Positions 33,553-42,966 of a stretch of DNA of 64,000 nt are shown here, piece by piece. Numbering within the stretch: the stretch's first letter is position 1; every line of letters begins with the position of its first letter. The notes under the pieces were generated by a model. The model was not told the DNA's origin. It searched no databases and saw only the letters and a program-made list of their open reading frames with translations. This DNA comes from Carboxylicivirga mesophila (lineage in GTDB: Bacteria > Bacteroidota > Bacteroidia > Bacteroidales > Marinilabiliaceae). The stretch spans positions 1 through 64,000 of the forward strand of contig NZ_JAGUCN010000012.1 of assembly GCF_018271975.1 (NCBI RefSeq), in the 5' to 3' direction. The position numbers and the translations under genes are program-made.

Positions 33553-36500
33553 ATGAAAAGGATATATCTTTATCTTCTTCTGTTGACTGTGGTATCTGCA
33601 GTGAACGGACAGATTGGTCGTGAATTTTGGTTTGCTGCACCCGACATTTGGGAGGGGTACGGCGATGCGCCACTAGTGTTGCGCGTTACAACTTTTGAAG
33701 AAGCGGCAACTATTACAGTTTCTTTACCAGCTCAGGGAGGAAAGGTACTCAGTACGCAAACAGTACAGCCTTATTCTCATCTGGGTATTGAACTGAATAA
33801 AAATGACGTTGAGAACTCACCGGCTAATCAGGTAAATAATAAGGGCTTGCTTATTATCTCAACCGCCGATATTGCTGCTTATTATGATATAAGTGCAGCT
33901 GATAATCCGGATAAATTCATTTTAAAGGAAGATAAAGCCCTGGGGTTTGAGTTTTATGTGCCAGGTCAAAATAGTTATGGTAACTGCATCGATTACAGCG
34001 GCAAGGCCAATGAAAAGGCCGATATTGTGGCTACTGAAGATAATACCACTGTCACCATTACGCCGGCTGTTGATGTTACGGGTCACCTGGCAGGGGTGCC
34101 TTATACAATTACGCTAAACAAAGGTCAAACCTATTGCATTGAGAACAGAAATATTGCACCTGCTTCCACATTGGCGGGCACGCATATACTGGCCGATAAG
34201 CGCATTGCTGTCACCATTTCTGATGATGCGATAGTGGAAGACGTCAATAGTTTTCCAAAGGATTTGATAGGCGATCAGTTGGTACCTGTTAATGTTATTG
34301 GTAACGAATACATTGCGATGAATACAAGCAAGGCTTCATCCAGTTATAAGAATCAGAATTCGGTACAAAAGATATTTGTATTGGCTATTGAGGATAATAC
34401 GCTGGTGTTTGCTAATAACACTACTAAAAATGCCAAAGCCTTGAATAAAGGTGAAATAGCTGAGTTTGATATTTCGGATCATGCCCTTTACATCTATGCT
34501 ACCAAAAAAGTTTATGCCTATCAGCTGACAGGTCTGGTCAACCCCAATTCATCTACCATTGCCAATGAGATTGGCAGTGCCATTCTGCCAAGTTATAGTT
34601 GTAATGGTTCCACTAGTGTGTCATTCACACGGGTGTTTAATCGTGATTTTTGGGTCAATATCATTATCAAGAGGAAAGATGTTAAGAATTTCATTCTCTA
34701 CGATAATAAAGGCAATGATATTGGCGTCACTAAGTATATAAAGAGTTGGCAAACGGTACCTGGACAGGGAACGGGTCAGGATGCCTGGGTGTGTTGCGCC
34801 GTTAATCTGGATGAACTAAGTACAGGTGTTCCATATCGCCTTGAAAATACCAGCGGACTGTTCCATTTGTGTATCCTCGATGAGAGTGATTCGAAGAAAG
34901 CAGATGGAGGAGGGGCCAGCTTTGGCTATTTCTCATCTTATAATTCGTTTTATGCCGCTGGTGCCGGCGACAAATGCCTGGGCGAGGAAATTATATTGGA
35001 AGCCAAGGAGGGCATGAAAAATTATACATGGTATTCGGTTGAAACGGGTAACCAGGTGCTGTCAACAGACAGGGTGTTAACAGTTACCGAAGGAGGTAAA
35101 TATTGGGTGGAAGCCGAAGTGGCTTTTGGAGGTTGTATTATCGCAGATACGCTTAATGTCAACTTTCTATTCCCCGAGGTTGATTTGGGTAATGATACGA
35201 CTGTTTGTCAAGGCGAGGTGCTCGACTATGAAGTTGAAGATGCATATAGTGCTTATTTATGGAGCAATGGAGATACCAACCATCAAACACAACTAGTGGT
35301 CGATGGTAGTACCTCTGAATTAAACGTGATAGTGACGGATGCGATGGGCTGTATCAATAGCGATACAGTGCAAATAAATATTTCACCGGTACCCGATATT
35401 GTGTTGGATGCCACCACTGTTTGTGAAGGCACAGCAGTAATTAACACTACTGGATTTGAGCGCTACGAGTGGCGATACAATGGAGTTGTTTTAAATGAAG
35501 ATGAATCCCAAAACTGGATTATTCCTGATCAGAGTGGAACTTATACAGTAACTGCCTGGACGATTGATGAATGCTCTGCCAGCGAAACCATTAATATCAC
35601 GGTGCTTCCATTGCCTTCTTTTACCTTAGCAGATCAAACTGGGTGCCAAGGAAGCGTAGTGACCATTGACGGACCTGCAGGTTTTGTAAGCTATAACTGG
35701 AGTACGGGCGAGCAAACACAGTCTATTGATGTGAGTACTGGCGGTAATTATTGGTTAGAAGTAACTGATGCTAATGGTTGTATGGCTCGAGAAGAGGCGC
35801 AACTTAGCTTGCACGAACCGCTTTATATCGATTTAGGACCGGATAGGGATGAGTGCGTAGGAATAACATTGACAATAGGTAACGAAACAAACTATACCGG
35901 ATTTAACTGGACTTTTGAGCCAGCTAATAATCCCGGCACTAGCGAAGACTTAAACCCATCACCTGCACATGCATACCAGATAACTAACTCTACTGTTGAT
36001 AATAGTGGGATATATCGGGTTGAAGCCATAGATGTTAACGGTTGCCCGGTGAGTGATGAGGTGAATGTTGCTTTTTATACCACCAATCCTATCGACCTGA
36101 TTATTACCAAAGATTTATGTGATGGTGAATCGGTTGATGTTATTGCCAGTGAAGGCTATGATACGTATTCATGGACGATTGATAATGTCTCCAGGCCTGA
36201 ATTCGATAATCAAAATAGGATTATTAATGTATCATCAGGAGCTGTTTATGAAGTAATTGCTACCTCCGGAACTTGTACGAAGCGTAACGAGATAACGGTG
36301 GCTGAGCATAGCTTACCAGAGGTTAAGCTGCCAGATCTTTTCTCGCTATGTGATGGCCTTGAACAGGAGTTGATGGTGGAAAGCTTTTCTTCACCTGATA
36401 ACGCCAAATTTGGCTACTTGTATTGGAATGGAAATGTAAATAGTCGTTATAGTGACTGGCAAACGGCATTAATCACAGTATCATCACCTGGTTTGTATTC

Positions 36501-38118
36501 AGTAACCGCGGTGGATGAGTTTGGTTGTGCAGCTACCGACGATGTTAATGTTAATAGTATGGCCACCACACCACTTAACCTGGTTACGCCTCCATCGGCT
36601 TGTGATGATGAAACGGTTGACTTACCAAATGCGCCTGCTGATGCGCAGAGCTACAGTTGGTACCGTTTAGGTGCTGCGGGGGAAAGTCATCTGGCAGATA
36701 ATACACCGCTTACAGTTGATGCATCAGGTACCTATGTTTTAAAAATAGTTGATGTCAATGGGTGTGATGTGTCTGATGATGTTGTGGTAAATATCTATCC
36801 ATCGCCTATAGTTGATTTAGGTGATGATATTAATGCTTGCGGTGATATCAGTATTGGTATTTCGCCTAAGGAAAGCTATACACAATACCAGTGGAATGAT
36901 AATCCAGCTTTAAATACACAGAGTCTTTGGGTTACACAATCAGGTGCTTATAAACTTGAGGTATTGAACCGTTATGGTTGCCGTGCCGAAGATGTAGTTA
37001 ATGTGTCACTATTTGAAGCGCCGATAGTTGAATTAGAAGATTTTATAGATTGTGCAGGAACCCTGGCAACGCTTTCGGGGCCGAGTGGCGATTTTCAATA
37101 CCTGTGGAGTAATGGTGCAGTTACACAGTCAATAACGGTAGGCAATGGTTACTATGAGTTAAAGGTCACTGACGTAAACGATTGTGCTTCTTCAGCGGGT
37201 GCTTCAGTTGTTTGGAGGCCTGTTCCTGAAGTTGATTTAGGACCTGATATGATCATTTGTCCGGTTGATACCTGGGTACTTGATGCCGGCATTGGCTATG
37301 CCTCATATCTGTGGCATAATGGTGCCACCTCTCAAAGTATTATAGCTAACCGCATGGATACAGTTAATACAGTAGTTGTAACTGATGAATTTGGGTGTAC
37401 GGGTTTTGATACACAAACGCTTAAGCATAAGGTGGCTCAGCCTATTGGTTTATTGTCTGACACTTCAGTCTGCTCGTTCAATAGCATATGGATTGATGCT
37501 GATATGGGCTTTGAGCAGTACGAGTGGAGTACCGGAGATGTGGTGCCATCGGTAGAGTTGGATGCTGCCGGCACCTATTGGTTGCGTGCTTTTGATGGTT
37601 GCGTATGGGCCAGCGATACCATGCAGCTGGTTGTTCATCCAACACCGGTTATTGCTTATCTCGATACCTCTATATATGCTCAGGCAGTTGTAATGGCCGA
37701 TGGTGGTACATCTCCGTATTGGTACGCCATTAATGATGAGGATTTGCAGGAGAGTAATGTGTTTAGCAAATTACCTAATGGTGAGCATATATTCTATGTG
37801 GAAGATGTCAATGGCTGTTTTGCAGTGGATACACTGTTGCTCGATAATATTTTGGAGATAGGCGTACCGCCGGTTCTAACGCCTAATGGCGATGGCTATA
37901 ATGATACCTGGCACATCAAGGGACTCGATAAACTGCCCGATTCAATTATTCGCGTTTTTGACAGGTATGGCAAGTTACTCAAAGAGTTTTATGCATCCGA
38001 TCCACCATGGGATGGAAAATACCTGGGTAAACCGCTTCCTTCAGATGCATATTGGTACGTGATAGAATTGAAGCCGATAAATAAATTGATGAAGGGGCAT
38101 CTTACGATTAAACGCTAA
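33553..38118 (+). CDS. giant adhesin-like protein with type IX (gliding-type) C-terminal domain
   Basis: A 1521-residue secreted protein. The signal peptide ends near residue 19 (VNGQ). Residues about 20-400 resemble an IgGFc-binding N-terminal domain (REFWFAAPDIWEG). About ten beta-sandwich (Ig/PKD-like) repeats follow, marked by recurring LGNDTTVCQG- and SYLWSNG-type segments with conserved Cys and Trp. The last 83 residues (TPNGDGYNDTWHIKGL...RVFDRYGK...LPSDAYWYVIEL) are the gliding-motility-associated C-terminal domain, a type B sorting signal. It should be displayed on, or released from, the outer membrane by type IX secretion. Confidence 0.94.
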   Translation: MKRIYLYLLLLTVVSAVNGQIGREFWFAAPDIWEGYGDAPLVLRVTTFEEAATITVSLPAQGGKVLSTQTVQPYSHLGIELNKNDVENSPANQVNNKGLLIISTADIAAYYDISAADNPDKFILKEDKALGFEFYVPGQNSYGNCIDYSGKANEKADIVATEDNTTVTITPAVDVTGHLAGVPYTITLNKGQTYCIENRNIAPASTLAGTHILADKRIAVTISDDAIVEDVNSFPKDLIGDQLVPVNVIGNEYIAMNTSKASSSYKNQNSVQKIFVLAIEDNTLVFANNTTKNAKALNKGEIAEFDISDHALYIYATKKVYAYQLTGLVNPNSSTIANEIGSAILPSYSCNGSTSVSFTRVFNRDFWVNIIIKRKDVKNFILYDNKGNDIGVTKYIKSWQTVPGQGTGQDAWVCCAVNLDELSTGVPYRLENTSGLFHLCILDESDSKKADGGGASFGYFSSYNSFYAAGAGDKCLGEEIILEAKEGMKNYTWYSVETGNQVLSTDRVLTVTEGGKYWVEAEVAFGGCIIADTLNVNFLFPEVDLGNDTTVCQGEVLDYEVEDAYSAYLWSNGDTNHQTQLVVDGSTSELNVIVTDAMGCINSDTVQINISPVPDIVLDATTVCEGTAVINTTGFERYEWRYNGVVLNEDESQNWIIPDQSGTYTVTAWTIDECSASETINITVLPLPSFTLADQTGCQGSVVTIDGPAGFVSYNWSTGEQTQSIDVSTGGNYWLEVTDANGCMAREEAQLSLHEPLYIDLGPDRDECVGITLTIGNETNYTGFNWTFEPANNPGTSEDLNPSPAHAYQITNSTVDNSGIYRVEAIDVNGCPVSDEVNVAFYTTNPIDLIITKDLCDGESVDVIASEGYDTYSWTIDNVSRPEFDNQNRIINVSSGAVYEVIATSGTCTKRNEITVAEHSLPEVKLPDLFSLCDGLEQELMVESFSSPDNAKFGYLYWNGNVNSRYSDWQTALITVSSPGLYSVTAVDEFGCAATDDVNVNSMATTPLNLVTPPSACDDETVDLPNAPADAQSYSWYRLGAAGESHLADNTPLTVDASGTYVLKIVDVNGCDVSDDVVVNIYPSPIVDLGDDINACGDISIGISPKESYTQYQWNDNPALNTQSLWVTQSGAYKLEVLNRYGCRAEDVVNVSLFEAPIVELEDFIDCAGTLATLSGPSGDFQYLWSNGAVTQSITVGNGYYELKVTDVNDCASSAGASVVWRPVPEVDLGPDMIICPVDTWVLDAGIGYASYLWHNGATSQSIIANRMDTVNTVVVTDEFGCTGFDTQTLKHKVAQPIGLLSDTSVCSFNSIWIDADMGFEQYEWSTGDVVPSVELDAAGTYWLRAFDGCVWASDTMQLVVHPTPVIAYLDTSIYAQAVVMADGGTSPYWYAINDEDLQESNVFSKLPNGEHIFYVEDVNGCFAVDTLLLDNILEIGVPPVLTPNGDGYNDTWHIKGLDKLPDSIIRVFDRYGKLLKEFYASDPPWDGKYLGKPLPSDAYWYVIELKPINKLMKGHLTIKR

Positions 38119-38137
38119 ACTTAAACGAGGAATTATT

Positions 38138-39145
38138 GTGCGGAAGCTAGGGTTGATAATAGGTTTATTTATTGCCACTCAGATAGGGTATGCTCAAAAG
38201 TATTATCTGACAAATCAGTACGTGTATGATTTGTTCCAGATGAATCCGGCAGCTGCGGCCTTTCATAAGAACTGTTTCACTGCCACAGGTATCTTTCAAA
38301 AGCAGTGGTTTGGTACCGATTTGGCTCCAACATACCAGGTGTTTAGTTTTCAGATACCTGTGCTGGAGCAGATGGGATCAGGAACCTATGTGTACAATGA
38401 TAGAAATGGCTATTATAAAGAGTTAGGTTTGCATCAGGCTTTCTCATATGAATTGCAGCTTAAGAAATCAAAGAGAAAGGCTATAACGCTTTCTTTCGGT
38501 TTAGCTTTTTCGCTTGAACAAAGTTCATTGCAAGTGCAGGATTTACTGGACCCCGATTATTTTGATCCCATATTAAACGGAGGTAACGAAAGCGGTTGGG
38601 GTTTTAATGCTAGTACAGGGGTGCTTCTGAAATACAATGATTATCATTTTGGAGTGGGTATTACCAACCTGTTGCCGCAAAACAATCGTTTATATGCTCA
38701 TGAAGATGAACCTCCGCTAACGACCGATATTCATATCCACGCAGGAAGCAGTTTTAAAATACCGGATAGGGACTTTTATCTTGAGCCTACTTTCCTTTAT
38801 CGGCGCAATATGTATGTTGATAGTCGTTTGGATGCTAATTTAAAGTTATACATGCCAACGCCTGATCCTGATTGGGCTACCTGGGGTTTGGTGTCGTATC
38901 GTCACACTACTGAAGATAAAATTGGTAAATCGCTTGGTATGGCTGTAACCGGGGGTATTGTTTATAAAAACTTTAGTGTAGGACTAGAGTATCAGTTTGG
39001 CTTAACAAAAGCGCGTTCGGCATATGGAAATACCTACCAGCTTGTGGTCAACTATCGTGTTTGCCGAGATAAAAGCAAAAGTGCCATCCCGTGTTCAATT
39101 GAGCGACGTAACAAAAAACACAATTACAAGTTCTTGAGCTACTAA
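38138..39145 (+). CDS. PorP/SprF family type IX secretion membrane protein
   Basis: A 335-residue outer-membrane barrel of the PorP/SprF family, which helps secrete or attach type B substrates. It uses a GTG start at 38138 with GAGG eight bases upstream; no ATG lies nearby. A signal peptide ends near residue 19 (GYAQ). FQMNPAAAAFHKNC is the family signature after the first strand, and the C-terminal YQLVVNYRVC strand is typical. It lies 19 bases after the giant substrate, the standard SprF-substrate pairing, so it probably serves that protein. Confidence 0.93.
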   Translation: MRKLGLIIGLFIATQIGYAQKYYLTNQYVYDLFQMNPAAAAFHKNCFTATGIFQKQWFGTDLAPTYQVFSFQIPVLEQMGSGTYVYNDRNGYYKELGLHQAFSYELQLKKSKRKAITLSFGLAFSLEQSSLQVQDLLDPDYFDPILNGGNESGWGFNASTGVLLKYNDYHFGVGITNLLPQNNRLYAHEDEPPLTTDIHIHAGSSFKIPDRDFYLEPTFLYRRNMYVDSRLDANLKLYMPTPDPDWATWGLVSYRHTTEDKIGKSLGMAVTGGIVYKNFSVGLEYQFGLTKARSAYGNTYQLVVNYRVCRDKSKSAIPCSIERRNKKHNYKFLSY

Positions 39146-39308
39146 ACGCCTGCCTTTGATGGGATTTAAGAAGAGGAATGACTGTTCATTTGTTATTGGT
39201 AAAAAATGAACAAAATTTTAGCACCTAGGTTTAAGAAGTATGGGTGATTGATATTTATTAAAAGTATTGATTTTTCCCTGATTGATTCTATATCAAATAA
39301 AAGAACCT

Positions 39309-39785
39309 ATGGCATTTTATCAGTTAATAAGGCAGCAGCATCTAAACTCCGATCTGCAAAGTGTTTGGGAATTTGTATCTAACCCAGCCAATCTGCGGAA
39401 AATCACCCCTACATCCATGGGCTTTGATATTGTTACCAGGCATATGCCTGCCCAAATGTATGAGGGAATGATAATTGAATACAATGTAAAGCCGTTTACT
39501 ATGTATCGTGCTAGATGGGTCACCGAAATTACTCACATAAAGCAAGGGCAATATTTTGTTGATGAACAACGAATTGGTCCCTACAAAATGTGGCATCATG
39601 AGCATTGGATAGAGCAGACGGATAACGGTACTTTAATGACAGATATCGTGAGTTACAGTCCGCCTTTTGGTTTATTGGGGCGTATTGCCAATGCCTTGTT
39701 TATTCAGCGGCGCCTGGCAAGTATATTCGATTACAGAGAGAGGATTCTGGCGAAGCATTTTAGTCAGGTTCAGGTTAATGCATAG
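39309..39785 (+). CDS. SRPBCC/START-like ligand-binding protein
   Basis: A 158-residue protein of the SRPBCC (Bet v 1-like) fold, DUF-type polyketide cyclase relatives. WEFVSNPANLRKITPTSMGFDIVTR opens the domain, MYEGMIIEYNVKPF and HHEHWIEQTDNGTLMTDIVSYSPPFG follow. No catalytic set is evident; it is likely a small-molecule binder. The next gene starts 11 bases downstream, suggesting cotranscription. Confidence 0.88.
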   Translation: MAFYQLIRQQHLNSDLQSVWEFVSNPANLRKITPTSMGFDIVTRHMPAQMYEGMIIEYNVKPFTMYRARWVTEITHIKQGQYFVDEQRIGPYKMWHHEHWIEQTDNGTLMTDIVSYSPPFGLLGRIANALFIQRRLASIFDYRERILAKHFSQVQVNA

Positions 39786-39796
39786 AGTTTGAGGTT

Positions 39797-40330
39797 ATGA
39801 AACTGTTCTTAGTAATATTGATTGGTATGATGGTGAATACAAGCGATAAAACGATTTATGATTTCTCAAAAAATGACAATTCGTCTGGCTGGCAGGTAAT
39901 TAATGATGGCGTGATGGGCGGGATGTCGCAAGGACAGCTGAAAGTTAATAGTGATGGCAAGGGGGTGTTTTATGGTTATGTTTCGCTCGAGAATAACGGA
40001 GGATTTTCTTCTGTCAGATATCAGTTCGAGCAGTTAGATGTAAGGTCATATTCAACTGCTGTTATACGATTAAAAGGTGATGGTAAACGTTATCAGTTTC
40101 GGGTAAAAAGCCATCGGGAAGACAAACATGCTTATATACAGTATTTCAATACCACGGGAGACTGGCAATTAATAGAAGTAGATTTAGGTAGGATGTATCC
40201 AACCTTTCGTGGACGACAGCTAAATATGCCGAACTATCCGGCTAATAAACTTGAAGAAGTGGCTTTTTTAATAGCCAATAAGCGAGCTGAAGCATTTCAA
40301 CTGGAGATTGATTATATCCGTTTAAGATAG
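39797..40330 (+). CDS. CIA30-domain protein
   Basis: A 177-residue protein with a galactose-binding-like CIA30 domain (complex I intermediate-associated protein 30 family): DFSKNDNSSGWQVINDGVMGGMSQGQL is the signature, with SLENNGGFSSVRYQF and AEAFQLEIDYIRLR later. The first 16 residues could be a weak signal or a first strand. In bacteria this domain is not tied to complex I assembly, and its partner is unknown. It is in a two-gene unit with the SRPBCC gene. Confidence 0.88.
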   Translation: MKLFLVILIGMMVNTSDKTIYDFSKNDNSSGWQVINDGVMGGMSQGQLKVNSDGKGVFYGYVSLENNGGFSSVRYQFEQLDVRSYSTAVIRLKGDGKRYQFRVKSHREDKHAYIQYFNTTGDWQLIEVDLGRMYPTFRGRQLNMPNYPANKLEEVAFLIANKRAEAFQLEIDYIRLR

Positions 40331-40676
40331 ATGTAGGAGCATATTTTCTTTCTATTTCCAACCGTTTATTCAAACTCAAATTATAATATGTTCGTTGATG
40401 TTTATTAAATGAAATCAACTATAAATATATGCTTTTGCTTAAAAAGGTATTGACAGAACCCACATTCTCCCTTATTATGAGTTTGCTAACATACCAATTC
40501 ATCAATTTTGATTCATTAGTGGGTTCAGGCCATCATTAGTATTTGAAGGTTTATTAATAGGTAGGACAATTTTTAAATTCTCACATTAAGGTTTAGGGTG
40601 CTTAAACGGTTAGAACTTAAATCTGGCATTAATGGTGTTGCCTGTTCCTCTTATGCAGAAGGGTTTGAGTACTAAA
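40331..40676. other. gene-free gap
   Basis: About 345 A+T-rich bases between the CIA30 gene and the GAPDH terminator. I see no ORF or strong structure in it. Confidence 0.4.
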
Positions 40677-40702
40677 AAAGGCTCCCAGTATTGGAAGCCT
40701 TT
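40677..40702 (-). terminator. intrinsic terminator of gap
   Basis: AAAGGCT (40677-40683) with AGCCTTT (40696-40702), extended by CCA/TGG inside a mismatch, 22 bases past the GAPDH stop; the minus strand then runs into T residues. Confidence 0.85.
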
Positions 40703-40724
40703 CTTATATGATTGAGGGAATCAA

Positions 40725-41744
<1,020 letters not shown>

Positions 41745-41782
41745 TTAAGAATTGTTTTAATAAGGTCTTCAAAAATGCAACG

Positions 41783-41817
41783 CAAAAGTAGCAATTCATA
41801 ATTAAATCATCAAGAAA
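41783..41817 (-). promoter_or_regulatory. gap promoter
   Basis: Minus strand: TTTCTTG (41811-41817), 20-base spacer, TACTTTTG (41783-41790), a close match to the Bacteroidota promoter. The leader is about 45 bases. Confidence 0.75.
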
Positions 41818-41909
41818 TCAGAAAATGATTTTCTTAATAAACTTTAAAATGGTGGGATAAAATTGTAATTGAGGAACAAAGAGATAGGTAGACTTGCTAC
41901 CATAAAAAT

Positions 41910-41949
41910 GTAACATAAAAGAAAGAAGCTGCACTTTCTCTTATGTTAC
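41910..41949 (-). terminator. terminator of the 44-residue lipoprotein
   Basis: A 16-bp stem with one mismatch (41910-41925 with 41934-41949; arms GTAACATAA and TTATGTTAC). The minus strand continues ATTTTTATGG after the stem. It separates the small lipoprotein gene from gap. Confidence 0.8.
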
Positions 41950-41976
41950 GCGTAATGCTTTTTCGGACTGTGTTAT

Positions 41977-42111
41977 TTAGGCTCGTGCAGTGTTATTGTC
42001 AACCACTACTTCTGCTTGTCCGTAGGCTGGACAATCCTGAGTACTTTTACATGAACTCATCCCCAACACCAATAAAAATAAAACAGCGGCAATCAACGAA
42101 ATCTTTTTCAT
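41977..42111 (-). CDS. 44-residue lipoprotein
   Basis: An ATG at 42111 opens 44 codons. MKKISLIAAVLFLLVLG is a typical export signal, followed by MSSCKS, a lipoprotein-like Cys at residue 21, and a short mature part CKSTQDCPAYGQ..., with an acidic/polar tail. The own terminator at 41910-41949 supports expression as a separate small gene. Tiny CKS-type lipoproteins are common in Bacteroidota and have no known function. The plus-strand frame at 41943-42137 is its shadow. Confidence 0.7.
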   Translation of the reverse strand: MKKISLIAAVLFLLVLGMSSCKSTQDCPAYGQAEVVVDNNTARA

Positions 42112-42291
42112 TTTTCTATCCTTTACTTTGTCTGTAAAATTAGGAGATTATTCCATATCTCCAAAATGTTTTAGTTTACAAGACTGTAAACGAGAAAAGT
42201 AAAAATGGGTTACGTTAAAGGTATAGCTTATTGGGCAACGGTCGGGATTTCTTTGTGAAAGCTACTTTTTTTTACATGAATGAAAAAAAGA

Positions 42292-42309
42292 GGCTGTCGT
42301 TTGACAGCC
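42292..42309 (-). terminator. terminator after acidic hypothetical gene
   Basis: GGCTGTC (42292-42298) with GACAGCC (42303-42309), a GTTT loop and a long T-run on the minus strand. Confidence 0.85.
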
Positions 42310-42317
42310 CCTGTATC

Positions 42318-42806
42318 TTAATCTTCATCATTCTTACTTCTCTCCGGCCAGCGGATCGTTTCATCATCGACCCATTCAGGCCCAATCTGAATCGAGGTAA
42401 TTGCCTCTTCGTCCAGCCAGATGTTGATGTTTTCTTTCTCAAATGTGTATAGCTCTTTATCATCAAAGCCATCTTCTTTCATGTCTTCCATCTCGTAGTC
42501 TTCCATTTTTAGCTCCTTTACGGCTGCTAAAAAGTCCTCTTTCGACATGCCTACTTTTATCTTGTCATAAAGAATAAACTTGTCGTTCTCAAATGAGATT
42601 TCAACTAATTTGTAATCTGCTTCCTTGTCGAATGACATGGAAATACCCATTTCATCGAAATAAAGCACATTCGCTTCGGCGCCTTCGCCATAGTCTTGTA
42701 CTTCCGTTTCATCGGGATCGCCTAGATAGTTTGATACTTCGTGTTCTTCCATCCCGAATTTGATGTTGCCGAATCCTATGTACGGCAAAATGGCTTTTGG
42801 TGTCAT
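42318..42806 (-). CDS. acidic hypothetical protein
   Basis: A 162-residue, strongly acidic soluble protein with many Asp/Glu pairs. It has two similar-looking beta-rich halves: IGFGNIKFGMEEHEVSNYLG near 11-30 and a later DKIKVGMSKEDFLAAV near 82-97, a 'KxGMSxEEV' pattern resembling an internal duplication. A cytoplasmic immunity-protein-like or regulatory role is possible but unsupported. It has its own terminator and stands alone between a small lipoprotein and a BNR protein gene. Confidence 0.75.
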   Translation of the reverse strand: MTPKAILPYIGFGNIKFGMEEHEVSNYLGDPDETEVQDYGEGAEANVLYFDEMGISMSFDKEADYKLVEISFENDKFILYDKIKVGMSKEDFLAAVKELKMEDYEMEDMKEDGFDDKELYTFEKENINIWLDEEAITSIQIGPEWVDDETIRWPERSKNDED

Positions 42807-42966
42807 TTTATTATAAATAAATTAAAAAGTTAACGGGGTAAATATAGAAAACCCCTTTGATATATTCTACTGTTTTTGTTAAGAGTACTTTAAAAGATGT
42901 TTGAAGACAGATAACGAAAGTGTGCTAGATGGCAACTTAGGTCTTCTGTCTTCAAACTTTACAGCA

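Noticed and set aside
41943-42137. 64-residue plus-strand frame
   Set aside because: It overlaps the better supported 44-residue lipoprotein on the minus strand and lacks signal or family features.
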